From assembly GCA_963677605.2 (NCBI GenBank), contig CAXXDX010000007.1:186001-250000 (forward strand): a stretch of DNA of 64,000 nt, in the 5' to 3' direction. Positions within the stretch are counted from its first letter, which is position 1. Every line of letters begins with the position of its first letter. A program made the translations under genes and the position numbers. Shown piece by piece: positions 1 to 8,026 of this stretch. The notes beneath the pieces are model-generated. The model was not told the origin of the DNA and ran no database searches. It saw only the letters and a program-made list of their open reading frames with translations. The DNA comes from JAGLOK01 sp963677605. Lineage in GTDB: Bacteria; Bacillota; Clostridia; Christensenellales; UMGS416.

Positions 1-22
1 TTTTTCATCCGGCAATAAAAAA

Positions 23-490
23 GTGAAAATAATATATTCGGCGATAATTATTCTTTCTATATACGGTGTTTTTTACTTGCAGCGGTTTTTCCGTTACCGA
101 AGCCTGGGAATTATAAACACAGCGCTGCCCTTAGTTTTAATAGGGTTTTTGCCTGTCTGGATGATAGCCTGCTATGCAATATTTATAAACAGGCCGGGTG
201 CAAAAGAAATTAGCAGCGCAAAAGACTATATTTCGCAGATTGCTCCTGTCGGAATAATTCTTGCTGCAATAAATTTTTCTGTCATATGGGGAGGTTTTAT
301 CCCTTCTTTGTATTATGTTTATCAGGAAAACCTGTTCACATATCCTTTAGCACTGTTTTCAAAAATTACTCAGGGGACACAAAGCCTTGGACTTAACCTT
401 TTAATATTTGTGCCAATACTGATAGTCTGGATTATGACTGCGTTTTTAAGCAGCGTGTTTTTTAACAATAAAAAGACAGAGGATAAATAA
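23..490 (+). CDS. Polytopic membrane protein, possibly 5'-truncated by the window edge
   Basis: The frame is open from the first base of the window, so the GTG at 23 may be an internal Val codon of a longer protein rather than the start; no ribosome site is visible before it. The readable 155 residues are mostly hydrophobic. About four membrane segments fall near residues 3-20, 33-54, 73-92 and 121-144, and the C-terminal tail is short and basic/acidic (NNKKTEDK). I do not recognise the family. It ends about 70 bp before the aminotransferase gene on the same strand. Confidence 0.55.
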   Translation: MKIIYSAIIILSIYGVFYLQRFFRYRSLGIINTALPLVLIGFLPVWMIACYAIFINRPGAKEISSAKDYISQIAPVGIILAAINFSVIWGGFIPSLYYVYQENLFTYPLALFSKITQGTQSLGLNLLIFVPILIVWIMTAFLSSVFFNNKKTEDK

Positions 491-560
491 AGTTAATATT
501 GCGCGTGCTAAGTACAAAAAAATTAGATATAATAAAAGAAAAGCAAACAAGGAGCAGACT

Positions 561-1733
561 ATGATAGCAAAAAAAATGAAAGAATCGCTCAAAAACTCAT
601 CAGCGATAAGAAAAATGTTTGAAGAAGGCATGCGCCTTTCAAAAATATACGGCGAAGAAAATGTGTTTGACTTTTCTCTCGGCAATCCCGATATGCCGCC
701 GCCAAAAGAAATTACAGAAGGAATTAAAGAGTTTGCAGAAACAGAGGGCATTCATAAATATATGCCCAATGCCGGCTTTATGGATGTTCGCCAAAAGATT
801 GCTGAAAAGGTTTCCTCCCGCGGAAAACAGGTAACTGCGCAAAACATCATTATGACAGTGGGAGCAGCTGGCGGTTTAAACGCAGCTCTTAAAGCTTTGT
901 TGGACCCGGAGGACGAGGTTATCGTTCTTGCTCCGTATTTTGTGGAATATAATTTCTACATCACAAACCACGGCGGTGTACCTGTAGTTGTTGAAACGGA
1001 AAAAGATTTCTCGATGGATATAGAAAAGATTTACGGCGCAATAACAGAAAAAACAAAGGCTATACTTTTAAATTCGCCAAACAATCCGACAGGTGTAATC
1101 TACAAAAAAGAAGAGCTTGAGGAACTGGCGGAAGCATTGTATGAACGCCAGAACGCGCTTCAGACAGATATCTGCATCTTGTCCGACGAACCGTATTTGG
1201 AGATAGCGTATGACGCCGAAGTTCCGAATCTTATGGATATCTATGACAACACTGTCATAGTCAACTCTTTTTCTAAATCCCTATCTCTTCCCGGCGGAAG
1301 GATAGGATATATCGCGGTAAATCCCGACATGACTGACGCAGAGGAAGTTATCGGGGCAATGACACTTACAAACCGCACACTGGGTTTTGTAAACGCTCCT
1401 GCAATCTATCAAAAAGCTGTCATGCGCGCAATAGATGCATCCGTTGATGTTGACGGCTATAAGGCTCGCCGAGATGCGCTGTATGACATACTGAGCGAAG
1501 CAGGTTTTAAGGCATATAAACCGGAAGGCGCGTTTTATTTCTTTATAAAAAGCCCGATTAAGGATGATAAAGAGTTTGTAGCTGCAGCAACAAAGCACAA
1601 CCTTTTGTTTGCTCCGGGTTCAGGCTTCGGAAGAGCGGGATATTTCAGAATATGCTACTGTGTATCTCTTGAAAAAATCAACCGCTCAAAAGGTGCATTT
1701 ATAGCGCTTGGCAAAGAATTTGGCTTGAATTAA
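561..1733 (+). CDS. PLP-dependent class I/II aminotransferase
   Basis: Fold-type I aminotransferase of 390 residues, the usual length. Visible motifs are the substrate-side FDFSLGNPD near residue 38, the NSPNNPTG signature near 170, the SDEPYLEI aspartate that contacts the pyridine nitrogen near 208, and the Schiff-base lysine in NSFSKSLSLPGGRIGY near 236. A C-terminal Arg in YFRICYC would bind the substrate carboxylate. The ATG has a ribosome site (AAGGAG) 7-8 nt upstream. The family includes aspartate, alanine and aromatic aminotransferases, and the sequence alone does not settle the substrate. It stands as a single gene; no pathway partners are next to it. Confidence 0.9.
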   Translation: MIAKKMKESLKNSSAIRKMFEEGMRLSKIYGEENVFDFSLGNPDMPPPKEITEGIKEFAETEGIHKYMPNAGFMDVRQKIAEKVSSRGKQVTAQNIIMTVGAAGGLNAALKALLDPEDEVIVLAPYFVEYNFYITNHGGVPVVVETEKDFSMDIEKIYGAITEKTKAILLNSPNNPTGVIYKKEELEELAEALYERQNALQTDICILSDEPYLEIAYDAEVPNLMDIYDNTVIVNSFSKSLSLPGGRIGYIAVNPDMTDAEEVIGAMTLTNRTLGFVNAPAIYQKAVMRAIDASVDVDGYKARRDALYDILSEAGFKAYKPEGAFYFFIKSPIKDDKEFVAAATKHNLLFAPGSGFGRAGYFRICYCVSLEKINRSKGAFIALGKEFGLN

Positions 1734-1770
1734 TATTGCGTTTTTAACATATGCGAGCATTTACATATGT

Positions 1771-1799
1771 TTGACATTGATATTTGGCTAAATTATAAT
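1771..1799 (+). promoter_or_regulatory. Consensus sigma-A promoter for the B-repeat protein
   Basis: TTGACA (1771-1776), a 17-bp spacer and TATAAT (1794-1799) match the vegetative consensus exactly. An inverted repeat, ACATATG (1747-1753) and CATATGT (1764-1770), abuts the -35 element and could be a regulator site. Confidence 0.8.
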
Positions 1800-1823
1800 T
1801 AAAGCGTATCGAGGTGAGGCAAC

Positions 1824-2210
1824 ATGAAAACGAGAAACACTATTTTAATAAGCTTTGTCGCAGCAGTATGTGTTGTGGCTTTAGGCTTTGTTTTATTTTT
1901 CGATCCCGTCTCGGATACAGCGCTTAACAGTATTGAAATAAACGATGAACCTGTCGCTTTAGGTGCAGAAGACATATACGATGCGAAAATCATTATGCTT
2001 ACCGAAGGGCAGGGAACAGTTGAAGTTTCTCCTTATAAATCAGGATATTATCAAGGCGAGACAGTCAACTTCACAGCGCTTGCATTCGACGGATGGGAAT
2101 TTGACCACTGGGAAGGCGATATTGACGATTATTACGCACAAAGAAGCAAGCTATCGTTTAATATGCCGGGCGGCGAATTAACATTGAAAGCCGTGTTTAA
2201 AGAAAAATAA
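1824..2210 (+). CDS. Secreted or anchored protein with one divergent InlB B-repeat
   Basis: 128 residues. An N-terminal hydrophobic segment (about residues 7-28) acts as an uncleaved anchor or signal peptide; there is no lipobox Cys. The C-terminal 70 residues carry the B-repeat pattern of a glycine-rich beta strand (EGQGTVEVSP), then FDGWEFDHWEGD and a closing strand ending in TLKAVF. In the InlB B-repeat / Flg_new families this module is usually repeated in large surface proteins; here it occurs once behind a short stalk. The start is set by GAGGTGAGG about 7 nt upstream. Its role is unknown. The promoter is perfect consensus and a terminator follows, so it is a strong monocistronic gene. 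Confidence 0.7.
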   Translation: MKTRNTILISFVAAVCVVALGFVLFFDPVSDTALNSIEINDEPVALGAEDIYDAKIIMLTEGQGTVEVSPYKSGYYQGETVNFTALAFDGWEFDHWEGDIDDYYAQRSKLSFNMPGGELTLKAVFKEK

Positions 2211-2220
2211 CGAATTAATC

Positions 2221-2245
2221 AAAGCTCCTTAATAAGGAGCTTTTT
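2221..2245 (+). terminator. Rho-independent terminator
   Basis: AAAGCTCCTT / AAGGAGCTTT stem with a 3-nt loop followed by T-rich sequence, 10 bp after the B-repeat gene. Confidence 0.85.
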
Positions 2246-2310
2246 ATTTTATACTAACTTGTTTACATCATTTCACAGTGTTATAATCTTAAAAAAACTA
2301 AGGAGCCGTT

Positions 2311-2730
2311 ATGAACCATTTAATTCTTGGGCTTTCCCACATTGGCGTAAAAACAATTGATTCCGATAAATCAGTTGATTTTTATAAAGACATTCTCGGA
2401 TTCCAGCATTATTATCAAATAATTTCAGAAGAAGGCTTTCGTTTGGACTTTTTGAGGTTGGGCAGCTGTATTGTTGAGCTTATAAACAACAAAAACACCA
2501 GCGCCGAAGACATGGACAAAGAGGGCACTGTTGCGCACATCGCTCTTGAAGTTTTAAACATGGAGTCTCTTATTAAAGAGCTTAAGCAAAAAGGAATTGA
2601 CACCTGGCAGACAGAGCACACAGGCGGCTCTGCGGAAATATTCCCAACCGGCGTTAAAAACATGTTCTTTAAAGGTCCCTCCGGCGAAATGATTGAATTT
2701 ATGGAGCATGCAACACCGACATTTAAATGA
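2311..2730 (+). CDS. VOC (glyoxalase/dioxygenase superfamily) protein
   Basis: 139 residues with a paired beta-alpha-beta-beta-beta layout. The first module starts LSHIGVKTIDSDKSVDFYKD, with the His and the FY-KD-LGF pattern typical of the family, and ends at the metal-ligand-like CIVELI. The second starts VAHIALEV and ends in GPSGEMIEFME. Family members include methylglyoxal lyases, methylmalonyl-CoA epimerases and antibiotic-binding proteins; I cannot choose among them, and no neighbour helps. ATG with AAGGAG 6 nt upstream, preceded by TATAAT at about 2282-2287. Confidence 0.85.
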   Translation: MNHLILGLSHIGVKTIDSDKSVDFYKDILGFQHYYQIISEEGFRLDFLRLGSCIVELINNKNTSAEDMDKEGTVAHIALEVLNMESLIKELKQKGIDTWQTEHTGGSAEIFPTGVKNMFFKGPSGEMIEFMEHATPTFK

Positions 2731-2815
2731 ACTATCAGTGAATAAATTTTATGTTCATTGTGGAATAATTGTTTATTTGCTATTATATTGAAGTACTTTA
2801 TATTAGGAGATGTTT

Positions 2816-3217
2816 ATGAAGAAAACAAAGATCTTGCTCGTTGTCACCGCGCTTTTATTAAGCTCTTTTATATTTTCGGGATGCACCCAGAACATCCTGT
2901 ACAACACATGGCAGCTTCAGGAAACAATCGACGCTGAAACAAAAGAGTCATCACAGCCAATGTTTGCAAACATAATGGTGTTTGAAATAAAAAAAGACGG
3001 TACTGTTGTTTTTATGGATAAAGTATTTGGAACATATGAAAAAAGCAGGAACGAGTTTACATTTACCTATGCTGAGGATGAAGAAAACCCTGAAGATACT
3101 CCAGAGCAGGTAAGCGGAGGCTGGGAGATAATAAAAAACGACCTTTATATCTATCCCGACACCGATCCAGTGATATATAAGTTTGCAGCAGTTGTAACAG
3201 ACGATACCGCAGAATAA
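2816..3217 (+). CDS. Lipoprotein of unknown function
   Basis: 133 residues from the second ATG, which sits 7 nt after AGGAG; the ATG at 2810 overlaps that ribosome site. A signal peptide ends in the lipobox IFSG-C (Cys about residue 22), predicting an exported lipid-anchored protein. The mature part looks like an all-beta lipocalin-like or DUF5640-type fold: NTWQLQETID, then KKDGTVVFMDKVFGTYE and a final DLYIYPD strand. That comparison is only by pattern. The next lipoprotein gene starts 1 bp after its stop, so the two are co-transcribed. Confidence 0.7.
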   Translation: MKKTKILLVVTALLLSSFIFSGCTQNILYNTWQLQETIDAETKESSQPMFANIMVFEIKKDGTVVFMDKVFGTYEKSRNEFTFTYAEDEENPEDTPEQVSGGWEIIKNDLYIYPDTDPVIYKFAAVVTDDTAE

Positions 3218-3218
3218 C

Positions 3219-3929
3219 ATGAAAAAAAACACACTAATATTTCTGATAGTAATCTCGGTTTTTACGTTTTTATTTTCAGGATGCTCAAAAGAAAGCGATA
3301 TTTCATATAAGATAGTGGAAAATTCCGGCTATTTTACTGTCGGCTATGATCCCGAGGAATACCACACATATGAAGGTTACGGCCTTGCTGTCAACGTTAT
3401 TAAGCTTGCCGCACAGAGAATGGGGCTTGAAGCTCCTATCCGCCCTGTAAACAGCTATGACTGGGAAACCGTTCTTCAAAACGATGACATTGACATGATG
3501 CTGTGCAAATATTCCGACACCAATCTAAACACATCAGCTGTGTTCAGCGACAGTGTCGTAATTGTAAAAAACAGTTCTGCAGAAATAAAAAAAGTCGGTG
3601 TAATAGACACTGACGCATGCATTAGCCAAAAAAATGCTTTGGGTTCGTTCGGATATGAATTTGTTTATTATTCTGACAAAAACCTGCTTTTAAGCGATAT
3701 GAGCGATGGAATCATAGACGCCGGAATAATGTCTGAGTATGATGCGCTTTCTTACATAGGAATAACAGAATTTTCTGTTGAAACTCTTTCTGAAATCCCA
3801 ATATATTTTGTTGTAAGCAGCGAAAAGCAGACCTTTTATGACAAACTGAACCAAGCACTGGAACAGATGAAAAGCGACGGGACTATAGACCGCCTGAAAC
3901 AGGAATATATTCAGAGCATATCCCAATAA
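3219..3929 (+). CDS. Solute-binding lipoprotein, family 3 (amino-acid type)
   Basis: 236 residues with a signal peptide and lipobox LFSG-C. The rest follows the family 3 substrate-binding pattern: a first strand with SGYFTVGYD, the helix YGLAVNVIKLAAQRMG, the hinge aspartates in NDDIDMMLC, and the C-terminal helices FYDKLNQALEQMKSDGTIDRL that close these proteins. No permease or ATPase gene is adjacent, so it is either an orphan receptor or works with a transporter encoded elsewhere. It has no ribosome site of its own, and translation is probably coupled to the lipoprotein gene that stops 1 bp upstream. Confidence 0.8.
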   Translation: MKKNTLIFLIVISVFTFLFSGCSKESDISYKIVENSGYFTVGYDPEEYHTYEGYGLAVNVIKLAAQRMGLEAPIRPVNSYDWETVLQNDDIDMMLCKYSDTNLNTSAVFSDSVVIVKNSSAEIKKVGVIDTDACISQKNALGSFGYEFVYYSDKNLLLSDMSDGIIDAGIMSEYDALSYIGITEFSVETLSEIPIYFVVSSEKQTFYDKLNQALEQMKSDGTIDRLKQEYIQSISQ

Positions 3930-3930
3930 T

Positions 3931-3959
3931 TTGACAATTTCCCATAATAAATATAATAT
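3931..3959 (+). promoter_or_regulatory. Promoter for dgt, probably giving a leaderless transcript
   Basis: TTGACA at 3931-3936 is followed by TATAAT at 3952-3957 (15-bp spacer), or by TAATAT at 3954-3959 with the ideal 17-bp spacer. The dgt ATG at 3966 lies 6-8 nt further on and has no Shine-Dalgarno sequence. Confidence 0.6.
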
Positions 3960-3965
3960 CAACTT

Positions 3966-5036
3966 ATGAAGAACATGCTTCCGGAAAAAATACTAACCCA
4001 AAGGCAAAAGCCAAGGCAGATGGACATGCGCGGTCCCTATTTCAGAGACCAGACGGCGATTATCCATTCCACTGCTTTCAGGCGCCTGAAACACAAAACA
4101 CAGGTGTTCTTTGCTCCGGAAAATGACCATATTTGCACAAGGATAGAGCATGTTTTGCATGTTGCGACAATTGCCGCAACCATTTGCAAAGGGCTTAACT
4201 CCCAAGGCTGGGATTTATCCGTTGAGATGGCATACGCGGCAGGGCTTGGGCATGACCTCGGCCATGCGCCATTCGGACACAGCGGAGAGCATGTATTAAG
4301 CAGCAAGCTTGAAGACGGATTCAGCCATGAAATCCATTCGCTTCGCGTGGTTGATGACCTTGCCCGAAACGGAAAGGGGTTAAACCTCACCTATGCGGTT
4401 CGCGATGCTATTTTATGTCATAACGGAGAAAAGTTTGAGCAGTATCTTGAGCCTTCGCATATCCACGAAAACCTGAAAAACAAAGTCAAACCCGACAGAG
4501 TTCCCGCCACATGGGAGGGCTGTTTTGTACGTATATCCGATAAAATCGCATATCTCGGACGCGACATTGAAGACGCGCTCACTGTAGGCCTTATAAAAAG
4601 AGACGACGTTCCGGAAGAAATATCAAAGCATTTGGGAGACAGCAACGGCGAAATAATCAATACGCTTGTAATTGACATCATAGAAAATACAGCCAAAATG
4701 GGAAAAGCGGGTTTTTCAGACGAAAAGTTTGATTTAATAAAAAAACTCAGAAACTTCAACTATTCAAGGATATATCATCACGAATCTCTTGAGTACTTTG
4801 AAAATGACTGCCTGTATAAACTCAGCTCACTGTTTGACTATTTTGACAAGCATTATGATGATATCGTCGCCGGCAAAAGCACAAGAGAAATTGACGCTAC
4901 TTTCATCTCCTATTTAAACAACATGGAAAAAGAGTATTTTGATAAAACCCCTGATAAAAATGTAATTATAACAGACTATCTTTCAGGTATGACCGATAAC
5001 TACGCACTTGCGTGTTACGACTCTTTGCTTCGGTAA
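3966..5036 (+). CDS. dgt: Deoxyguanosinetriphosphate triphosphohydrolase-like HD protein
   Basis: 356 residues. dNTP triphosphohydrolases of the HD superfamily cleave dNTPs to nucleoside and triphosphate. The metal site is visible as R-IEH-VLHVATIA near residue 60, the HD pair in GLGHDLGHAPFGHSGE near 95, and a later Asp in VRISDKIAYLGRDIEDAL near 195. The N-terminal DRTAIIHS/AFRRLKHKTQVF block (here DQTAIIHS) is diagnostic of the dGTPase branch. The 3' end overlaps the convergent gtrA gene by 22 bp. Actual substrate preference varies within the family. Confidence 0.88.
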   Translation: MKNMLPEKILTQRQKPRQMDMRGPYFRDQTAIIHSTAFRRLKHKTQVFFAPENDHICTRIEHVLHVATIAATICKGLNSQGWDLSVEMAYAAGLGHDLGHAPFGHSGEHVLSSKLEDGFSHEIHSLRVVDDLARNGKGLNLTYAVRDAILCHNGEKFEQYLEPSHIHENLKNKVKPDRVPATWEGCFVRISDKIAYLGRDIEDALTVGLIKRDDVPEEISKHLGDSNGEIINTLVIDIIENTAKMGKAGFSDEKFDLIKKLRNFNYSRIYHHESLEYFENDCLYKLSSLFDYFDKHYDDIVAGKSTREIDATFISYLNNMEKEYFDKTPDKNVIITDYLSGMTDNYALACYDSLLR

Positions 5037-5419
5037 GTCCAGAGCTTGTTTAAGATGAAATTAAGAGGCATGGTAAAGCAGATAGTCAGAACCTGAGCCA
5101 ATATCTCGCGTATTGAAAGTGCATCAACCCATATCCACATAAGCCCCGTATTAACACCCAGCACAATAAGGTTTACTATTAAAAACTTTGACGCATTCTC
5201 TATTGTGCGTTTCTTTTTGAACACCACTTTGGATGACCAGAGATATCCGTTAATAACTCCGCAAATATATGCAACAGGACTTGCAATAAGGTAGTAAACG
5301 TTAAGTTTTAAAAGAAGAGCCAGAACGCCCATAGTAATAAGCGTGTTTGATGCTCCTACTATGCAGAACAAAATGAATTGTTTATACTTTATAAAAAGCT
5401 GTTTTATTTTTTCAGTCAT
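5015..5419 (-). CDS. GtrA-family membrane protein
   Basis: 134 residues from the ATG at 5419. A longer reading from 5458 exists, but TATAAT lies only 6 nt before the 5419 ATG, inside that extension, so the shorter product is preferred and the message is probably leaderless. Four membrane segments are visible, starting with the family hallmark FCIVGASNTLI and including VAYICGVINGYLWSSKVVF near residue 55. GtrA proteins are small integral proteins linked to export or flipping of lipid-linked sugars and cell-wall teichoic-acid glycosylation. No sugar gene is adjacent. Confidence 0.85.
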   Translation of the reverse strand: MTEKIKQLFIKYKQFILFCIVGASNTLITMGVLALLLKLNVYYLIASPVAYICGVINGYLWSSKVVFKKKRTIENASKFLIVNLIVLGVNTGLMWIWVDALSIREILAQVLTICFTMPLNFILNKLWTYRSKES

Positions 5420-5425
5420 AAGTGC

Positions 5426-5454
5426 ATTATATCCGAAATTATCCATATGAACAA
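5426..5454 (-). promoter_or_regulatory. Promoter of gtrA
   Basis: On the minus strand TTGTTC (5454-5449), 17 bp, TATAAT (5431-5426). The -10 ends 6 nt before the ATG at 5419, which would make A of the ATG the +1 base. Confidence 0.6.
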
Positions 5455-5481
5455 ACAAAATTTATAATATGTAAAAGCTTG

Positions 5482-5709
5482 TTACCACTCGAAAAGTATT
5501 TTTTCGTATGCAGCAACAGTTGCCGACTGTTTGGTTAGCCGCACTTCGCTTTGTCCCACCCAATTGTTGCCCTCATTGGCATAATAGCTGTCAAGCAGCC
5601 CTTCAATATCGCTTACGGTAAAATCTTTATCCGTCTTTTTTCTGTTTAGAAGCTCATTATAGACAGCTTCAAATGTCTCATCGTATATTTTCTGCAAAAA
5701 ATCACTCAT
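5482..5709 (-). CDS. Small acidic protein of unknown function
   Basis: 75 residues, predicted mostly helical, with FLQKIYDETFEAVYNELLNR at the N-terminus and a Trp-containing C-terminus (YEKILFEW). No signal peptide or membrane segment. It has only a weak ribosome site (GTGATA). It is transcribed toward gtrA, 63 bp upstream of the gtrA start. I do not recognise it; it is kept because its composition is protein-like and the frame is clean. Confidence 0.6.
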   Translation of the reverse strand: MSDFLQKIYDETFEAVYNELLNRKKTDKDFTVSDIEGLLDSYYANEGNNWVGQSEVRLTKQSATVAAYEKILFEW

Positions 5710-5892
5710 AATATTATCACTTTATATCATCTCTTTTTGTCAGCATAGCAATATTAACACAAGTTAACAAGGCTGTTTATAAAAGTTCAGGCATAAATAA
5801 CATATTAAGTCTATATATTTACAGCTAAATTGATTATGAAAATAATTGTTTAATGATATAATCATATAATAAAAATACGAAAGTGCAGGCTT

Positions 5893-6537
5893 ATGAAAAA
5901 AAACACAATACTCTTTCAGGGAGATTCTATAACTGACGGAAACCGCGGAAGAAGCGAAGATCCGAACCACATTCTCGGCCACGGATATGCATACATCGCA
6001 GCAGCCCGGCTGGGTTTTAACCATCCGGAAAAGAACTATCACTTCATCAATCGCGGAATAAGCGGAAACACTGCGCCTGACCTTTACGCAAGATGGCAGG
6101 AAGACGCGCTGTATCTCATGCCGGAAGTTATAAGCATACTTGTGGGAATAAATGATGCCTCTATGGAAAAGAGAGCTCCCGAGGGGATGGGCAAATCAAA
6201 ATACGAAGAAACACTCAGGCTTATAATCAGCCAGACAAAAGAGCTTCTGCCGGAAACAAGGTTTATTCTGATGGAGCCTTTTATAATGAAAACAGGAAAC
6301 CTGGAAGATAGTGAGTACGAAAAGCTTTATGAAAAGCTTATTAAAAAACAGGAAGCTGTGCATAACATAGTTGAAGAGTTTAGCCCAGTATACGTTCCTC
6401 TCCAGAAAAGGTTTGATGACGCCGCCAAAATAAAACCCGTCGATTATTGGATATGGGACAGTGTGCACCCGACATACAGCGGCCACGGGCTTATAGCCGA
6501 CGCATGGCTTAACGACACAAAGACACTGTTTGAATAA
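5893..6537 (+). CDS. SGNH/GDSL-family hydrolase
   Basis: 214 residues with all four SGNH blocks: GDSITDGNR near residue 10 (nucleophile Ser), the oxyanion Gly in NRGISGNTAPDL near 55, GINDA near 84 (block III Asn), and DSVHPTYSGHGLIADAW near 190 (Asp-x-x-His of the triad). There is no signal peptide, so it is intracellular. The best-matching subgroup in layout is lysophospholipase L1-like / carbohydrate esterases, which deacetylate sugars; the substrate is not determined. A terminator follows directly. Confidence 0.9.
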   Translation: MKKNTILFQGDSITDGNRGRSEDPNHILGHGYAYIAAARLGFNHPEKNYHFINRGISGNTAPDLYARWQEDALYLMPEVISILVGINDASMEKRAPEGMGKSKYEETLRLIISQTKELLPETRFILMEPFIMKTGNLEDSEYEKLYEKLIKKQEAVHNIVEEFSPVYVPLQKRFDDAAKIKPVDYWIWDSVHPTYSGHGLIADAWLNDTKTLFE

Positions 6538-6544
6538 AACAAAA

Positions 6545-6567
6545 AGAACCGCAAGGTTCTTTTTTTG
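6545..6567 (+). terminator. Rho-independent terminator
   Basis: AGAACC / GGTTCT stem with a 4-nt loop and seven T residues, 8 bp after the SGNH hydrolase stop. Confidence 0.85.
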
Positions 6568-6631
6568 TGTCCCAAAATAAGTACACTGCTGTTTATATAA
6601 TATAACCATAAAAGATAAAGAGGTTAGTTAT

Positions 6632-6772
6632 ATGAACATTAGAGAATTTGTTAAATATCACGGTCATGAGTTTTCAATCTACTTTACATCCGGCGCGTTG
6701 ATACTTGCCGCATATCTTATAATAGCAAAACTTATGCCGGTAGTCTTATCCTGCAGGGTAATACTTGACTGA
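6632..6772 (+). CDS. 46-residue single-pass membrane protein
   Basis: A short frame: a polar N-terminus (MNIREFVKYHGHEF), one hydrophobic helix at about residues 18-41, and a short tail with one Cys. A purine-rich AAGAGG lies about 9 nt before the ATG, and TATAAT-like sequence lies at 6593-6605. The stop is 4 bp from the end of the convergent lipoprotein gene. The composition and placement suggest a real small membrane protein, but no family is recognised. Confidence 0.5.
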   Translation: MNIREFVKYHGHEFSIYFTSGALILAAYLIIAKLMPVVLSCRVILD

Positions 6773-6776
6773 AAGT

Positions 6777-7859
6777 TTAATCGTCTATTTCTATATCTCC
6801 CTGATTGGACAGCCTCAGATAGTCAAGCGCCTGCCTGTTTAAGTCCAGAAGAACACCGGCGGGATTATTGATTTCATCCAGCACTTTTTTTGTGTATTCA
6901 TAAGGGAAGATAGAGCGAATCCTGCTTTCAAGCGTGGATGGATATGCGTCGTTGTATTCCGCATGCTCGGTATAGTCCGTCAGCCTGAAATATTTTCCGT
7001 CAACAAATGTATAAATAAGCCTTATAGCTTTTTCAAAATGATAATCCATACCAAAAAGAATCTCCGGAGGAAGCGCTTCAGCATCTTCATCCTCATCCTC
7101 ATCGACTTTTTGTTCCTGTTCATGCATTGAAAATCCTGCATATCCCATGAAAGCATAAACCCTAACCATAAGCCTGTCATCTGTTTTGTATTCAGCTGTT
7201 CTGTATATAGTGTGGTTTGTAAAATAAGCTTCCGACAGACCATATCTTTGTATCAATATCGTTTTTATGTCGTGTTCAAGCCTCAGCTCAAGCGTGCTTA
7301 TGTCATATGTGGCACGCTCATCTCCAATAGGTTCGATACGCTCCCATTCTTCCATAGGCAACACAAGAGATCCGCCTGCCTTCCACAGTGCATATTCAAT
7401 CATATAATATGAGTATTCGGGCAAAAGAAACAATGGAGAATCTTTGTCTGCTCTTGCATGCAAAAGAAAATCCGATGATATTTCAAAAGCACCGAGAAGC
7501 TGATCTTTTCTGTTATATATCTTAATTGAATTCTTATAGCCTTTTCTTGAAGCTTCTTCGTTTAGGATTTTATCCGGATTTGTGTATGCTTCAAATATCA
7601 GCTGAATGGCATAGTCAATTCCCTTTATACGAACTTTGTCGCCAAAAGCAGGGCTAACATCTATATACGCTCCCTGATAAAGATTTTCAGCCTCAGGCGG
7701 CATAATCTTTTCTTCCCAATCTTCTGCTTCGGGTGCTTCAAAAGGAAAAGGCTCTTCAACAAGCCTTGATACATCAATATCTTTAAGGCATCCGGAAAAT
7801 GACATTACGGACGCTGTAACTATCATCAACGATATTATTTTTAACGCTGCTTTTTTCAT
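6777..7859 (-). CDS. Lipoprotein of unknown function
   Basis: 360 residues. The signal peptide ends in the lipobox SFSG-C (Cys about 24). The mature protein is acidic and mixed alpha/beta, with a low-complexity acidic run (VDEDEDEDAEALPPE) near residue 255 that probably forms a loop. I find no known domain. The ATG has no ribosome site, but TATAAT ends 6 nt before it (7871-7866), so the transcript is probably leaderless. Confidence 0.75.
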   Translation of the reverse strand: MKKAALKIISLMIVTASVMSFSGCLKDIDVSRLVEEPFPFEAPEAEDWEEKIMPPEAENLYQGAYIDVSPAFGDKVRIKGIDYAIQLIFEAYTNPDKILNEEASRKGYKNSIKIYNRKDQLLGAFEISSDFLLHARADKDSPLFLLPEYSYYMIEYALWKAGGSLVLPMEEWERIEPIGDERATYDISTLELRLEHDIKTILIQRYGLSEAYFTNHTIYRTAEYKTDDRLMVRVYAFMGYAGFSMHEQEQKVDEDEDEDAEALPPEILFGMDYHFEKAIRLIYTFVDGKYFRLTDYTEHAEYNDAYPSTLESRIRSIFPYEYTKKVLDEINNPAGVLLDLNRQALDYLRLSNQGDIEIDD

Positions 7860-7865
7860 TCCGCT

Positions 7866-7894
7866 ATTATATCATACAAGCATAATCCGGTAAA
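7866..7894 (-). promoter_or_regulatory. Promoter of the 360-residue lipoprotein gene
   Basis: On the minus strand TTTACC (7894-7889), a 17-bp spacer, TATAAT (7871-7866). The predicted +1 is the A of the start codon at 7859. Confidence 0.6.
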
Positions 7895-8026
7895 ATTAAA
7901 AAAGTGTGAAGTCTAATAAAACGCAAATATAGATCAAAACGAAAATTTATAATTCGTTCATTTAAAGTAATTAGTATTTATTTCATTTTTATGTTAATAT
8001 ACACTATAACCAATTGGAGGTTTGTA

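Noticed and set aside
446..751. 101-codon minus-strand frame over the aminotransferase start
   Set aside because: Antisense shadow of the aminotransferase gene and its promoter; no ribosome site.
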